Positions 1 to 7,605 of a DNA stretch of 16,916 bases are shown here, one piece after another (the stretch's first letter is position 1; the number at the start of each line of letters is the position of its first letter). The translations under genes and the position numbers were made by a program. The stretch is taken from contig JAPSIU010000027.1 in the NCBI GenBank assembly GCA_031178565.1, positions 1 through 16,916 on the forward strand, in the 5' to 3' direction. Source of the DNA: Leucobacter sp. GTDB taxonomy: Bacteria > Actinomycetota > Actinomycetes > Actinomycetales > Microbacteriaceae. The notes beneath the pieces are model-generated. The model saw nothing but the letters and a program-made list of their open reading frames with translations, was not told the origin of the DNA and did no database searches.

Positions 1-1
1 G

Positions 2-1339
2 ATCCCGGCGCTGCTCGCGCTCGCCGCGTCGGTCGCCGTGCTCGCGGCCTCGATCGTGACGGTCTCGACGCAGCCGGCGCCGTACGACGCCGACGCCGAG
101 TACATCTCGGAGTACAGCAGTCTGCCCGGCACCGTTCTGACACAGGTGCAGGGTTTCGAGATCGAGGCCGAGCTCTCGAGGGACGAGCGCGGCCGTGCAC
201 GGCTCCACGTCACGGAGCGCGACACCGTGCACTTCGACAGCGAGGGCACCCGGGTGCCGCAGTTCATCCGGGAGTGGCCGAGCGAGCGCCTGGGTCAGGA
301 CCTGGGGTTCGAACTCGAATCCGTGCGCATCGGCGGAGCGGAGGTGCCGTTCCGGGAGCTGCCGCAGCCGACGAGCCTCGCGATGGTGACGCAGCTGGAG
401 GACGTGCTCGACGGCGAGCACGAGGTCGAGATCGAGTACTCGCTCGCGAGCGCTGCGGTCGACGCCCCGAACGGAGCCGATTCGCTGCAGCAGGTGCGCT
501 GGACCGCCTGGTACTCCTTCTGGGAGGACACCTACTGGACGACGCCGAGCCGCCCCTTCGACGGGAGCGCTCCCGTGCGGCCGATCCGAGTGCAGCTCAC
601 CGTCGCGCCCGACCTCGTCGGAGAGATCCGCTCGGGCGGTTGGATCGACTACGACGGGGATCGGGACGGCCCGCCGGGCGAGGACGGCAACTGGTATGCG
701 CCATGGGAGTCGGAGAACCACGTCTACGACGACGAGAGCCGAGCCTACGAACTGCGGATCGGGAGGGAGACCACGGGCGAGGACGGCTCATTGATCGTGG
801 AGCTCGACGTCGACGGGATCCGGTCGCGCGAGGTCGACGCGGCCGGGCAGGGCGGCGCCTTCGCCGTCGATCCCGGGGTGAACGCGTGGCTCGAGAAATA
901 CGAGCTCGGGCTGAGCTCCGACCTGGGGGTGCGGCTCAACTTCGAACCGGGCACCTTCTCCGGCATCGACCCGGGGGCCTACGAGCGCTACACCGACGAC
1001 TACGCGCTTCCCTATCGCCTGCTGCTCGGGCTTGCCGGGGTGGTCACACTCGCCTCGATCGGTGTTCTCGTCTTGGCCCTCCGTCGCCAGCGGCCTCCGG
1101 GCGCCTCGCTGAAGACCGTGTCGTTCCTCGCGATCCCGCTTCTCGCGCTCGCGCAGTGCGTGCTCTTCTTCTGGACCGTCATGAGCATGTCGGGCGACGA
1201 CGCCTCGGGAGGCGCCGCGATCGCGATCGGAACGCTCATGCTCTGCGCGGTGACGGTGCAGGCCGTCGTGGTCGGGAGGCGGATCTCCGCGAAGCCGCAC
1301 CTCGGATCGAGCCCGAAGGCGAAGCGGAGGGACAGATGA
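2..1339 (+). CDS. Membrane-anchored hypothetical protein, 5' end outside window
   Basis: I do not recognise the family. The reading frame is open from base 2, and its first residues are already a hydrophobic segment (IPALLALAASVAVLAASIV), so the true start probably lies upstream. A long hydrophilic, acidic and Trp/Tyr-rich region follows, probably extracellular. Near the C-terminus are three hydrophobic segments, starting around RLLLGLAGVVTLASIGVLVL, then FLAIPLLALAQCVLFFW, then AAIAIGTLMLCAVTVQAVVV. The protein ends in a basic tail (SPKAKRRDR), which suggests a cytoplasmic C-terminus. The layout of signal anchor, large outside domain and C-terminal membrane bundle is reminiscent of DUF2207-like proteins, but I cannot assign it. 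The gap to the next gene is 74 bases with no clear terminator. Nothing links it to the catabolic genes, so it is probably the edge of the neighbouring chromosome. Confidence 0.75.
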   Translation: MPALLALAASVAVLAASIVTVSTQPAPYDADAEYISEYSSLPGTVLTQVQGFEIEAELSRDERGRARLHVTERDTVHFDSEGTRVPQFIREWPSERLGQDLGFELESVRIGGAEVPFRELPQPTSLAMVTQLEDVLDGEHEVEIEYSLASAAVDAPNGADSLQQVRWTAWYSFWEDTYWTTPSRPFDGSAPVRPIRVQLTVAPDLVGEIRSGGWIDYDGDRDGPPGEDGNWYAPWESENHVYDDESRAYELRIGRETTGEDGSLIVELDVDGIRSREVDAAGQGGAFAVDPGVNAWLEKYELGLSSDLGVRLNFEPGTFSGIDPGAYERYTDDYALPYRLLLGLAGVVTLASIGVLVLALRRQRPPGASLKTVSFLAIPLLALAQCVLFFWTVMSMSGDDASGGAAIAIGTLMLCAVTVQAVVVGRRISAKPHLGSSPKAKRRDR

Positions 1340-1401
1340 AACGCAGGCAGGAGTAGCGTCATCCTTCGTCACGCAAGTGGAGCCCGTGCCAGGGTTGCCC
1401 G

Positions 1402-1407
1402 TAGCTT
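1402..1407 (+). promoter_or_regulatory. Candidate -10 box for a leaderless transcript
   Basis: TAGCTT fits the actinobacterial TANNNT -10 pattern and ends 6 bases before the ATG at 1414. This would place the transcription start at or next to the A of the start codon. The only purine-rich stretch upstream (GAGGG, 1408-1412) is one base from the ATG, too close to act as a ribosome binding site, which supports a leaderless reading. No convincing -35 box is visible. Confidence 0.4.
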
Positions 1408-1413
1408 GAGGGC

Positions 1414-2622
1414 ATGACCAGGATCGAGACCACCACCGCCGGCAGCCTTCCCCGCACGGAGGCGCTGATCGAGGCCAACGCGGCCCGCACCTTCGAGGAC
1501 GACGGCTTCACGCTGCAGTCGACGCCCGAGTTCGAGGCGCTCGTCGCGGAGGCCGTGCGCGACGTCGTCGCCCGCCAGCGCGAGGTCGGGATCACCCAGC
1601 CCGGCGACGGCGAGTTCGGCAAGGCGATGTCGAACGCGGTCGACTACGGCGCCTGGTGGGGCTACTCGTTCCAGCGGGTGACCGGGCTCTCGCTGACCGA
1701 GGTCAACGTGTTCAACGAGCCTCCCCGCCGTTCGGTGCCCGGCGACATCCGGCTCACCGCCTTCCTTGACCGCCGCGACCGCGAGCTCTTCGCCGACGCC
1801 TACAACGATCCGGAGGGCGGCATCGCGACCGGTCGGCTCGCGACCGCCTTTCCGACGACGACCGGAGAGATCTCGTACCGGGGCCAGACCGCCGTCGCGT
1901 CCGACACCCGCAATCTCGGGGCGGCGCTGCAGGAGGGCGAGACCGGCTTCCTCACGGCGATCGCCCCGGGATCCGCGGCCCGCGTGCGCAACGACTTCTA
2001 CCCGAGCGAGCAGGAGCACATCGACGCGTGGGTCGAGGCGCTGCGCGAGGAGTATCGGGCGATCACGGACGCCGGCCTGATCCTGCAGCTCGACGATCCC
2101 TCGCTCGCCGAGAACTGGGATCAGATCAACCCCGAGCCGAGCGTCGAGGACTACCTCGCGTTCACGCAGATCCGGATCGACGCGATCAACGAGGCGATCA
2201 AGGGGCTCCCGAAGGAGCAGATCCGCCTGCACCTGTGCTGGGGATCCTGGCACGGCCCGCACACCACGGATATCGAGCTGCAGCACATCCTGCGGACCGT
2301 GCTCGGCGCGAACGTCGGGCAGATCTCGTTCGAGGCGGCGAACGCGCGCCACGAGCACGAGTGGGCGGTGTGGGACGAGCATCGGGATCTGATCCCGGAC
2401 GATCTCATCCTCGTGCCCGGTGTGGTCGGCCACTCGACCAACCTGGTCGAGCACCCGGATCTCGTGGCGCAGCGCATCGAGCGCTTCGCCCGGATCGTGG
2501 GCCCGGAGCGTGTGATCGCGGCGACCGACTGCGGACTCGGCGGGCGCGTGCACCCGCAGATCGCGTGGGCGAAGCTCGAGGCGCTCGGCGAGGGCGCGCG
2601 CCGGGCCGCGCAGCGCGTGTAG
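1414..2622 (+). CDS. Cobalamin-independent methionine synthase (MetE) C-terminal-domain family methyltransferase
   Basis: This 402-residue protein matches the catalytic half of MetE, which moves a methyl group from 5-methyl-tetrahydrofolate to a zinc-bound thiol, normally homocysteine. Visible zinc ligands are His273 and Cys275 (HLCWGSWHGPH), Glu307 (SFEAAN) and Cys373 (ATDCGLGG), in the family order. Asp227/Asp228 (LQLDDP) also fit. The N-terminal folate-binding half of full MetE (about 750 residues) is absent, as in many short actinobacterial homologues. It faces the IclR gene tail to tail, 24 bases away. Inference: it may take the methyl group from 5-methyl-tetrahydrofolate made by the O-demethylase at 11745 and so regenerate folate. 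Alternatives are a housekeeping methionine synthase or a relative using another thiol; epoxyalkane:coenzyme M transferase shares this fold. The family is clear but the acceptor is not. Confidence 0.85.
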   Translation: MTRIETTTAGSLPRTEALIEANAARTFEDDGFTLQSTPEFEALVAEAVRDVVARQREVGITQPGDGEFGKAMSNAVDYGAWWGYSFQRVTGLSLTEVNVFNEPPRRSVPGDIRLTAFLDRRDRELFADAYNDPEGGIATGRLATAFPTTTGEISYRGQTAVASDTRNLGAALQEGETGFLTAIAPGSAARVRNDFYPSEQEHIDAWVEALREEYRAITDAGLILQLDDPSLAENWDQINPEPSVEDYLAFTQIRIDAINEAIKGLPKEQIRLHLCWGSWHGPHTTDIELQHILRTVLGANVGQISFEAANARHEHEWAVWDEHRDLIPDDLILVPGVVGHSTNLVEHPDLVAQRIERFARIVGPERVIAATDCGLGGRVHPQIAWAKLEALGEGARRAAQRV

Positions 2623-2665
2623 CCCGGGATCGAGGCGGATCCGTTCTCAGGGGTGCGGCCGGGCT
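2621..2665. terminator. Possible bidirectional terminator between convergent genes
   Basis: AGCCCGG (2621-2627) is repeated inverted as CCGGGCT (2659-2665), spanning the 24-base gap between the converging MetE-like and IclR genes. The loop is long (31 bases) and includes the self-complementary CGGATCCG. There is no T tract. Weak candidate. Confidence 0.25.
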
Positions 2666-3531
2666 CCGCCGACGCGGCGCTCGCGGTGCATGCTCTGATG
2701 CTCCTCGTCGCGCTCGTCGAGCGTGGCGAAGTACTCGAGCGACGCGCGTGACGTGGTGAGTAGCGGTTGGATCCCGATCTCGGTCGAGGCGAGCGCCTGC
2801 GAGATCCCGTGCGCGGCGCCCTTCAAGAGCTCCACGATGCCGAGGGGAGAGGTGTCGTTGCGGGCGACGACGACGCCGAGGGCGGCCACGGGCTCGCCGT
2901 AGGCGCCCATGACGGGCACCGCGATGCCCCGGGACTGCTCGTGGATGTATCCGTCGCAGACCGCGTAGCCGTGCGCGTGCGCCAGGCGGAGGATCCGCTG
3001 GAGCTCGCTGCCGTCCTTCGGCGTATCGTCGGTCATGTGCGGCCAGCCGGTCGCGATCACGCGCTCGACGAGCTCCGGTTCGGCATGCGCGAGGAGGACG
3101 ATCCCGCTCGAACTCAGCGGCAGCGGGATCCGGCCGCCGATGAGGGTCGCGTTCACGACGGCGTCGCGGGTCGACTGGCGGTCGATGAAGAGCACCTCGA
3201 GGCCGCGCAGCACGGCGAGCTGGGTGTGCTGGCGCACCCTGACGTGCACGGCGTCGAGCCAGGGCCGCGCGAGTTCCCGAAGGCCGAGCGCGCCCGGCGT
3301 GCGGGAGGCGTACTCCCAGAGCCGCGTGCCGAGGCGGTACCGCCGCTCGGGGCTGCGCTCGAGCAGACCCTCCTGCTGGAGCTCGCTCACGAGCCGGTGC
3401 GCGGAGGAGGGGGCGAGCCCCGTCACCTCGATGATCTCGGTGAGCGTGAGCTCGGGCCGCTGCGGCTCGAAGGCGTCCAGGATGCGCAGGTGCTTGTGCA
3501 GCACGGACTCGCCGCCGGAGCGTCTCGCCAC
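2647..3531 (-). CDS. IclR-family transcriptional regulator
   Basis: The 294-residue protein has an N-terminal winged helix-turn-helix (about residues 10-75: VLHKHLRILDAF, then LTLTEIIEVTGLAPSSAHRL, then the wing GLLERSPERRYRLG). The IclR effector-binding domain follows (about 85-265), including GRIPLPLSSSGIVLLAHAEP and RGIAVPVMGAYGEPVAALGV. The family usually ends near residue 260, so the polar tail (DERDEEHQSMHRERRVGG) is an extension. The start is GTG, preceded by a strong GGAGG. The gene is divergent from the reductase-P450 pair with a 139-base gap, so it most likely controls that pair. IclR proteins such as PcaR and PobR commonly regulate aromatic catabolism and bind pathway acids. The effector here is unknown; a methoxy- or hydroxybenzoate is a reasonable guess. 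Confidence 0.92.
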   Translation of the reverse strand: MARRSGGESVLHKHLRILDAFEPQRPELTLTEIIEVTGLAPSSAHRLVSELQQEGLLERSPERRYRLGTRLWEYASRTPGALGLRELARPWLDAVHVRVRQHTQLAVLRGLEVLFIDRQSTRDAVVNATLIGGRIPLPLSSSGIVLLAHAEPELVERVIATGWPHMTDDTPKDGSELQRILRLAHAHGYAVCDGYIHEQSRGIAVPVMGAYGEPVAALGVVVARNDTSPLGIVELLKGAAHGISQALASTEIGIQPLLTTSRASLEYFATLDERDEEHQSMHRERRVGGARPHP

Positions 3532-3585
3532 GGCCCCTCCTCTCGGGAATGGATCCTCGTCGATTCTTCGTCGAGTCGTCGCCGA

Positions 3586-3607
3586 TTCTATTCAACGGAA
3601 TTCTAGC
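3586..3607. promoter_or_regulatory. Candidate IclR operator in the divergent reductase-P450 promoter region
   Basis: Between the divergent IclR and reductase genes lies an AT-rich island in otherwise GC-rich DNA. It contains the inverted repeat ATTC-AACG-GAAT (3590-3601), flanked by direct repeats of ATTCTA (3585-3590 and 3600-3605). IclR proteins bind short imperfect palindromes of this size close to their own start. The right half (AATTCTAGC) resembles AATTCTGGC in the galB/ligM intergenic region. I could not identify a convincing -10/-35 pair. Confidence 0.35.
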
Positions 3608-3670
3608 CGTGAGGGATGGGGCTCGGCAGCACACTGATGTGCAGATCGAGGAGAGGCGAGGAGGCCGAAC

Positions 3671-4723
3671 GTGAGCGAGAACGTTGCGAGCATCGCGAGA
3701 GCGGAGGCGGGGGCGAGGACGGAGGCGAGGCTCGCCCGCGATCGCCGCTCCCGCGGAACCCTGCGCGTCGCGCGGAGGCGCCCGGTCGCCGAGGACGTCG
3801 TCGAGTTCACCCTGGAGAGCGCCGATGGCGGCCGCCTGCCCGACTGGGCGCCGGGCGCGCACATCGACGTGATCCTGCCGGACGGCGGCGCGGGCGCCGG
3901 TCTCGTGCGCCAGTACTCTCTGTGCGGCGACCGGTGGCGGCCGTACGAGTACCGGATCATGGTGCAGCGGGAGGCGGACGGGCGCGGCGGATCCGCGGCG
4001 CTGCACGACCGCGTCTCCGAGGGAGACGTGCTCGGTTTCGGAGGTCCCCGCAACAACTTCCGCATGGCTCCCGCCGAGGAGTACCTCTTCATCGCCGGCG
4101 GGATCGGGATCACGCCGCTGCTGCCGATGATCGATCAGGCGCGTCGGCTGGAGAAGCCGTGGCGGCTGCTGTACCTGGGCCGCAGTGCACGGCGTCTCGC
4201 GGCGCTCGAGGAGCTCGGGGAGTTCGGGGCGGAGGGGGAGCTCGCCGCGGGCGGGCATCGCGTCACGGTGCACGCGGCGGATGAACTCGGTCGCGCCGAC
4301 CTCGAGCGCTGGCGTCCCTCCGATCCGGCGGTACGGGTGTTCGCGTGCGGTCCCGCCCGGCTGCTCGACGCCGTCGAGGGGTGGGGCGCCGTTCCCGGCG
4401 GCCGAACCCCCAGGGTCGAGCGCTTCACCGCGTCGGCCCAGGGCGGCGCGAGCCGGACGGAGTTCGAGGTCGTCGCGGCTCGCAGCGGCGTCCGTGCGGC
4501 GGTCGGCGCGGGGGAGAGCGTCGTGGAGGCGCTGCATCGCGTCGGCGTCGATGTGATCACCTCCTGCGCCCAGGGTGTGTGCGGCACCTGTGAGACCGAC
4601 GTGCTCGAGGGTGTGCCCGATCACCGAGACTCGCTGCTCGACGACGCCGAGCGCGCGCTCGGATCCTGCATGTTCCCCTGCGTCTCTCGCAGTCGCGAAG
4701 CGCGTCTCGTACTCGACCTGTGA
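3671..4723 (+). CDS. pbdB: Phthalate-dioxygenase-reductase-type electron transfer protein (FMN/NADH/[2Fe-2S]), P450 partner
   Basis: The 350-residue protein passes electrons from NAD(P)H through flavin and a plant-type [2Fe-2S] centre to the neighbouring oxygenase. Domain order is that of phthalate dioxygenase reductase and VanB. The flavin domain has RQYSL at 80-84, the nucleotide domain has GGIGITPLLPM from 143 and CGP at 226-228, and the C-terminal ferredoxin domain has Cys299, Cys304, Cys307 (SCAQGVCGTC) and a distal Cys (Cys337 of CVSRS, or Cys333). The basic/Ala-rich first 25 residues are extra. It starts with GTG at 3671, with GAGGAGG six bases upstream. The P450 follows 41 bases after its stop, so the two are surely co-transcribed. 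No separate ferredoxin gene is visible, so this protein probably feeds the P450 directly, as PbdB does for PbdA (CYP199 family) in Rhodococcus. Confidence 0.9.
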   Translation: MSENVASIARAEAGARTEARLARDRRSRGTLRVARRRPVAEDVVEFTLESADGGRLPDWAPGAHIDVILPDGGAGAGLVRQYSLCGDRWRPYEYRIMVQREADGRGGSAALHDRVSEGDVLGFGGPRNNFRMAPAEEYLFIAGGIGITPLLPMIDQARRLEKPWRLLYLGRSARRLAALEELGEFGAEGELAAGGHRVTVHAADELGRADLERWRPSDPAVRVFACGPARLLDAVEGWGAVPGGRTPRVERFTASAQGGASRTEFEVVAARSGVRAAVGAGESVVEALHRVGVDVITSCAQGVCGTCETDVLEGVPDHRDSLLDDAERALGSCMFPCVSRSREARLVLDL

Positions 4724-4764
4724 CGGCCGTCCCCGTACCCCGCCGACCCCGAAGGAGGCCCCCA

Positions 4765-5997
4765 TTGACCACCACCGATGCATCGCTCGCACTCCGCACC
4801 GAGCCGACTCCCGGCGTCCCGCGCCTGGACATCGACCCGTTCGGCGAGGAGTTCCTCTCCGACCCGATGCCGTTCCACGAGCGTCTGCGGGAGGAAGCAC
4901 CCGTGACCTATCTCGACGCGTACGGAGTGTACGCCGTGGCCCGCTACGACGAGGTGCACCGCGCGCTCACCGACTGGCAGGGCCTGCAGTCGGCCGCGGG
5001 CGTGGGGCTCGCGAACTTCCGGCGGGAGAAGCCGTGGCGGCCGCCGAGCGTGCTGCTCGAGGCGGATCCGCCGAGGCACGACGCTCCGCGCTCCGTGCTC
5101 GCCGAGCTGCTGTCGCCGCGCCGGCTGCGCGTGCTCGAGGAGCGGTGGCGATCCGACGCCCGCACCATCGTCGACGAACTGCTCGCCCGGGGCCGCTCGT
5201 TCGACGCCGTGACGGACCTCGCGGAGGTGTTCCCGCTGCGCGTGTTCCCCGACGCGATCGGCCTGGGCGAGGAGGGCCGCGAGCATCTCCTGCCCTACGG
5301 CGACTTCGCGTTCAACGCTTTCGGACCCCGCAACAGGCTCGTCACGGAGGGGCAGGCGGCGATCGGCCCGACCATGGCCTGGATCAACGAGCAGTGCCGG
5401 CGTGAGAACCTGGCGGCCGGCGGCATCGGGGAGAGGATCTGGGAGGCGGCGGATCGCGGCGACATCACGGAGGAGCAGGCGCCGCTGGTCGTGCGCTCGC
5501 TGCTGACCGCGGGTGTCGACACGACCGTGACGGGGATCGCGTCAGTGCTGCACGCGATGGCCGATCGCCCCGACGATTGGCGGCGGGTGCGCGAGGACCG
5601 ATCGCTGCTGCCGCGCGTGTTCGAGGAGGCGGTGCGGCTGGAATCCCCGGTGCAGACGTTTTTCCGCACGACGACGGAGCCGGTGGAGATCGCGGGCGTG
5701 CTCATCCCGGCCGACGAGAAGGTGCTGATGTTCCTCGGCGCCGCGAACCGGGATCGGCGCAGGTGGGAGGATCCGCACGCCTTCGACCTGGACCGCGACC
5801 CGTCGGGTCACGTCGGCTTCGGCATGGGGATCCACCAGTGCGTCGGCCAGCACATCGCTCGCCTGGAGGCCGTGTCCGTGCTGGACGCGCTGCTCGACCG
5901 TGTCGCGGAGCTCGAGTCCGCCGGACCGGTGCGCAGGCACCTCAACAACACCCTGCGCGGCTTCGAGGCGCTGCCGATGCGGCTCACCCCGGCGTGA
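4765..5997 (+). CDS. pbdA: CYP199A-like cytochrome P450, para-methoxybenzoate O-demethylase
   Basis: This is predicted to oxidatively demethylate the para-methoxy group of a benzoate (4-methoxybenzoate, veratrate, possibly 3,4,5-trimethoxybenzoate), releasing formaldehyde. I prefer the TTG at 4765. It follows GAAGGAGG by six bases, gives 410 residues, and makes numbering match CYP199A4 almost exactly. With that start, the CYP199A4 residues I recall as holding the substrate carboxylate (Arg92, Ser95, Arg243, Ser244) fall on Arg92 and Ser95 (WRPPS) and Arg244 and Ser245 (VRS). The pocket Phe pair falls on Phe183/Phe186. The I-helix acid-alcohol pair is Asp252-Thr253 (AGVDTT), and the haem ligand is Cys359 in FGMGIHQCVG. 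An in-frame GTG at 4720 overlaps the reductase stop and could also be used, but would add an Arg/Pro-rich leader. The gene converges on the HNH gene. Confidence 0.92.
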   Translation: MTTTDASLALRTEPTPGVPRLDIDPFGEEFLSDPMPFHERLREEAPVTYLDAYGVYAVARYDEVHRALTDWQGLQSAAGVGLANFRREKPWRPPSVLLEADPPRHDAPRSVLAELLSPRRLRVLEERWRSDARTIVDELLARGRSFDAVTDLAEVFPLRVFPDAIGLGEEGREHLLPYGDFAFNAFGPRNRLVTEGQAAIGPTMAWINEQCRRENLAAGGIGERIWEAADRGDITEEQAPLVVRSLLTAGVDTTVTGIASVLHAMADRPDDWRRVREDRSLLPRVFEEAVRLESPVQTFFRTTTEPVEIAGVLIPADEKVLMFLGAANRDRRRWEDPHAFDLDRDPSGHVGFGMGIHQCVGQHIARLEAVSVLDALLDRVAELESAGPVRRHLNNTLRGFEALPMRLTPA

Positions 5998-6065
5998 CGG
6001 GATCGGCGGGTCCGTCCTCGGCGTGATGGGGACTGCGGCACATCCCTGCGTGACGGGACTGCGGC
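5992..6065 (+). repeat. Three degenerate tandem repeats at the P450 3' end
   Basis: A unit resembling GCGTGACGGGACTGCGGC occurs at 5992-6009, 6021-6039 and 6048-6065 (spacings 29 and 27 bases). The first copy contains the P450 stop codon, and the last ends just before the stop of the converging HNH gene. Copies 2 and 3 are closest to each other. The tract includes a weak GCGGC...GCCGC hairpin (6061-6081) that might help termination. Confidence 0.55.
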
Positions 6066-6072
6066 GCGAGGC

Positions 6073-7605
6073 TCAAGCCGCGCTGCGGGTGTCGTGCTCG
6101 GCCGGCACCCGGCTTCCTCGTCGATCCTCGTCTCCTTCGGTGCCGGTGCCTGGGGGTGCTTCTGTGCTCGCGTTCGTGCGCCGACGCAGTTCTGGGTCGA
6201 CCGGCGCGAAGGTGACGGTGCTGCTAGGGGTATCGGTGTAGGTCCGGCCGGTGGGGCTGGCCCATTCGAGGGTCCCGCCGGGGCGCTGTTTTGGTTTCCA
6301 ACCGGATCCGTTCAGGAACTCGAAGTGTTTGAGGGTGTGGTGCCGGCGACAGAGGTGGGACATGTTGCCGAGTTCGGTGGGGCCGCCGCGTGCGGCGGGG
6401 ATGGTGTGGTCGATGTCGCAGTGGTCGAGTCGTCTGGTGCAGCCGGGGAATCTGCAGTGCTGGTCCCTGGCGCCGAGTGCTCGTTTGAGGTCCTCGCTCG
6501 GGCGGTATCGGTCGACCGCGAGGACCGCGCCGTCGACCGGGTGCGTGAGGACGCGGTCCCAGCCGGGAGCGTTGCCCGCGAGCCGGCGTGCGGTGTGGGT
6601 GTCGATGGGGCCGTAGCCGGCGAGTTCCGCGGGGCCGGCCCAGCGGTGGCCGCCTTCTCCGGTGCTCCGGCCACCGCCCGCGAGGGTGAGCACGGGGACG
6701 GTGATCTGCACGCGTCCGGTGATGGAGCTGAGCGGGTCGCCCCGTCCGGTGGCGCCGCCGCCCGGCGGGGTGCTGCTGCTCGTCGACGCGGCCGTCATCG
6801 GGGCTGTGCCGGTCAGGAGCAGCTCGGTGAACACGTCGGCCTGGATCTGCCGCGCGGTGCGGGGATCTGCTTCATCGGGGTGCTGGCACGGGGGCTGGTG
6901 AGCGGCGGTGTGCGGGTGAGCGGCGGGATGTCCGTGGGCAGCGTCTGACCCTGCCCCGCGGGCTCTGGCGTGGTGGGCGATGCGGGCGAGGCGGTCCTTG
7001 ATCGCGTACGCCTCGACCGCCCCGATCCGGGCGGTGAGGCACGCCATCCCGTCGTCGAGATCCGCGACCGTGACGCTGCGCTGCTTGCGTGCCTCGCGGT
7101 GTCGTTCGTCGATGCCGCGTTCCGCGAAGTGCTCGGCGAGGCGACGGGCCTGCGTTCGGAGCTGGCGGACGGTGGAGTGGAGTGCGATCGGCAACACCTC
7201 GGCGGCGTAGGCCGCGCGCGAATCGGGGGTTTGGATGATCTGACCGGCGTCCACGATCACCTCGGTATGCCGCAGCGATACCCGGCCCTCGGCGAACGCG
7301 GCGGAGACCGCGGGATAGCGGTCCAGCAGCTGGTCGGCGTGCCCCATGCGGGTGGCGACGGTGATGTGCCCGGTGCGGGTCGCCACCGAAACCTCGGCTT
7401 CGATCGCGCGGTGCACGAGTTCGCCGTGGTCGGCGTGGCCCTCGTCGCGGGCGATCCGGGACGCGAGCCGGGTCAGGCCGGCCAGCTGCACGGTTTGCAG
7501 GTATTCGAGCTGATGGATCATGGTCTGGATCTGCTCGACTGCGCCGACACCCGCGGCCAGCGCGGCGCGCTGCTCCTCCGTGGTCAGGTGCGAGAGATCT
7601 TCCAT
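6073..7605 (-). CDS. DUF222 / 13E12-repeat-family HNH endonuclease
   Basis: The 510-residue protein has the two-part layout of the actinobacterial 13E12 family. An N-terminal DUF222 helical region runs about residues 10-210, and a C-terminal HNH nuclease domain about 375-430. The HNH core shows a zinc-knuckle pair Cys384/Cys389 (CRFPGC), the catalytic-type Asp399-His400 (CDIDHTIP), then an Asn-containing loop and Cys419 with His422/His423 (LCRRHH). A His/Pro/Ala-rich linker (about 223-245) and a Ser/Gly-rich linker (about 270-290) separate the parts. Members are multicopy in many actinobacterial genomes; their role is not established, and association with repeats or mobility has been suggested. 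It has no role in aromatic catabolism. It lies convergent to the P450, and repeat tracts occur on both sides. The start ATG at 7605 has only a weak upstream purine run. Confidence 0.9.
   Translation of the reverse strand: MEDLSHLTTEEQRAALAAGVGAVEQIQTMIHQLEYLQTVQLAGLTRLASRIARDEGHADHGELVHRAIEAEVSVATRTGHITVATRMGHADQLLDRYPAVSAAFAEGRVSLRHTEVIVDAGQIIQTPDSRAAYAAEVLPIALHSTVRQLRTQARRLAEHFAERGIDERHREARKQRSVTVADLDDGMACLTARIGAVEAYAIKDRLARIAHHARARGAGSDAAHGHPAAHPHTAAHQPPCQHPDEADPRTARQIQADVFTELLLTGTAPMTAASTSSSTPPGGGATGRGDPLSSITGRVQITVPVLTLAGGGRSTGEGGHRWAGPAELAGYGPIDTHTARRLAGNAPGWDRVLTHPVDGAVLAVDRYRPSEDLKRALGARDQHCRFPGCTRRLDHCDIDHTIPAARGGPTELGNMSHLCRRHHTLKHFEFLNGSGWKPKQRPGGTLEWASPTGRTYTDTPSSTVTFAPVDPELRRRTNASTEAPPGTGTEGDEDRRGSRVPAEHDTRSAA

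Noticed and set aside
274..1356. Second forward frame inside the membrane-protein gene
   Set aside because: Its product is almost entirely Arg/Ala/Gly, while the competing frame has membrane segments and balanced composition.
4720..4764. GTG start for the P450 overlapping the reductase stop
   Set aside because: It gives an Arg/Pro-rich leader with no family counterpart. The TTG at 4765 has a strong GAAGGAGG and matches CYP199A numbering. It is not fully excluded.
2405..4900. Very long reverse-strand open frame (831 codons) across the IclR, reductase and P450 region
   Set aside because: It is Arg/Pro/Ala-rich with no domain, and it lies antisense or out of frame to three clearly recognised genes. 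Long shadow frames are normal at this GC content.
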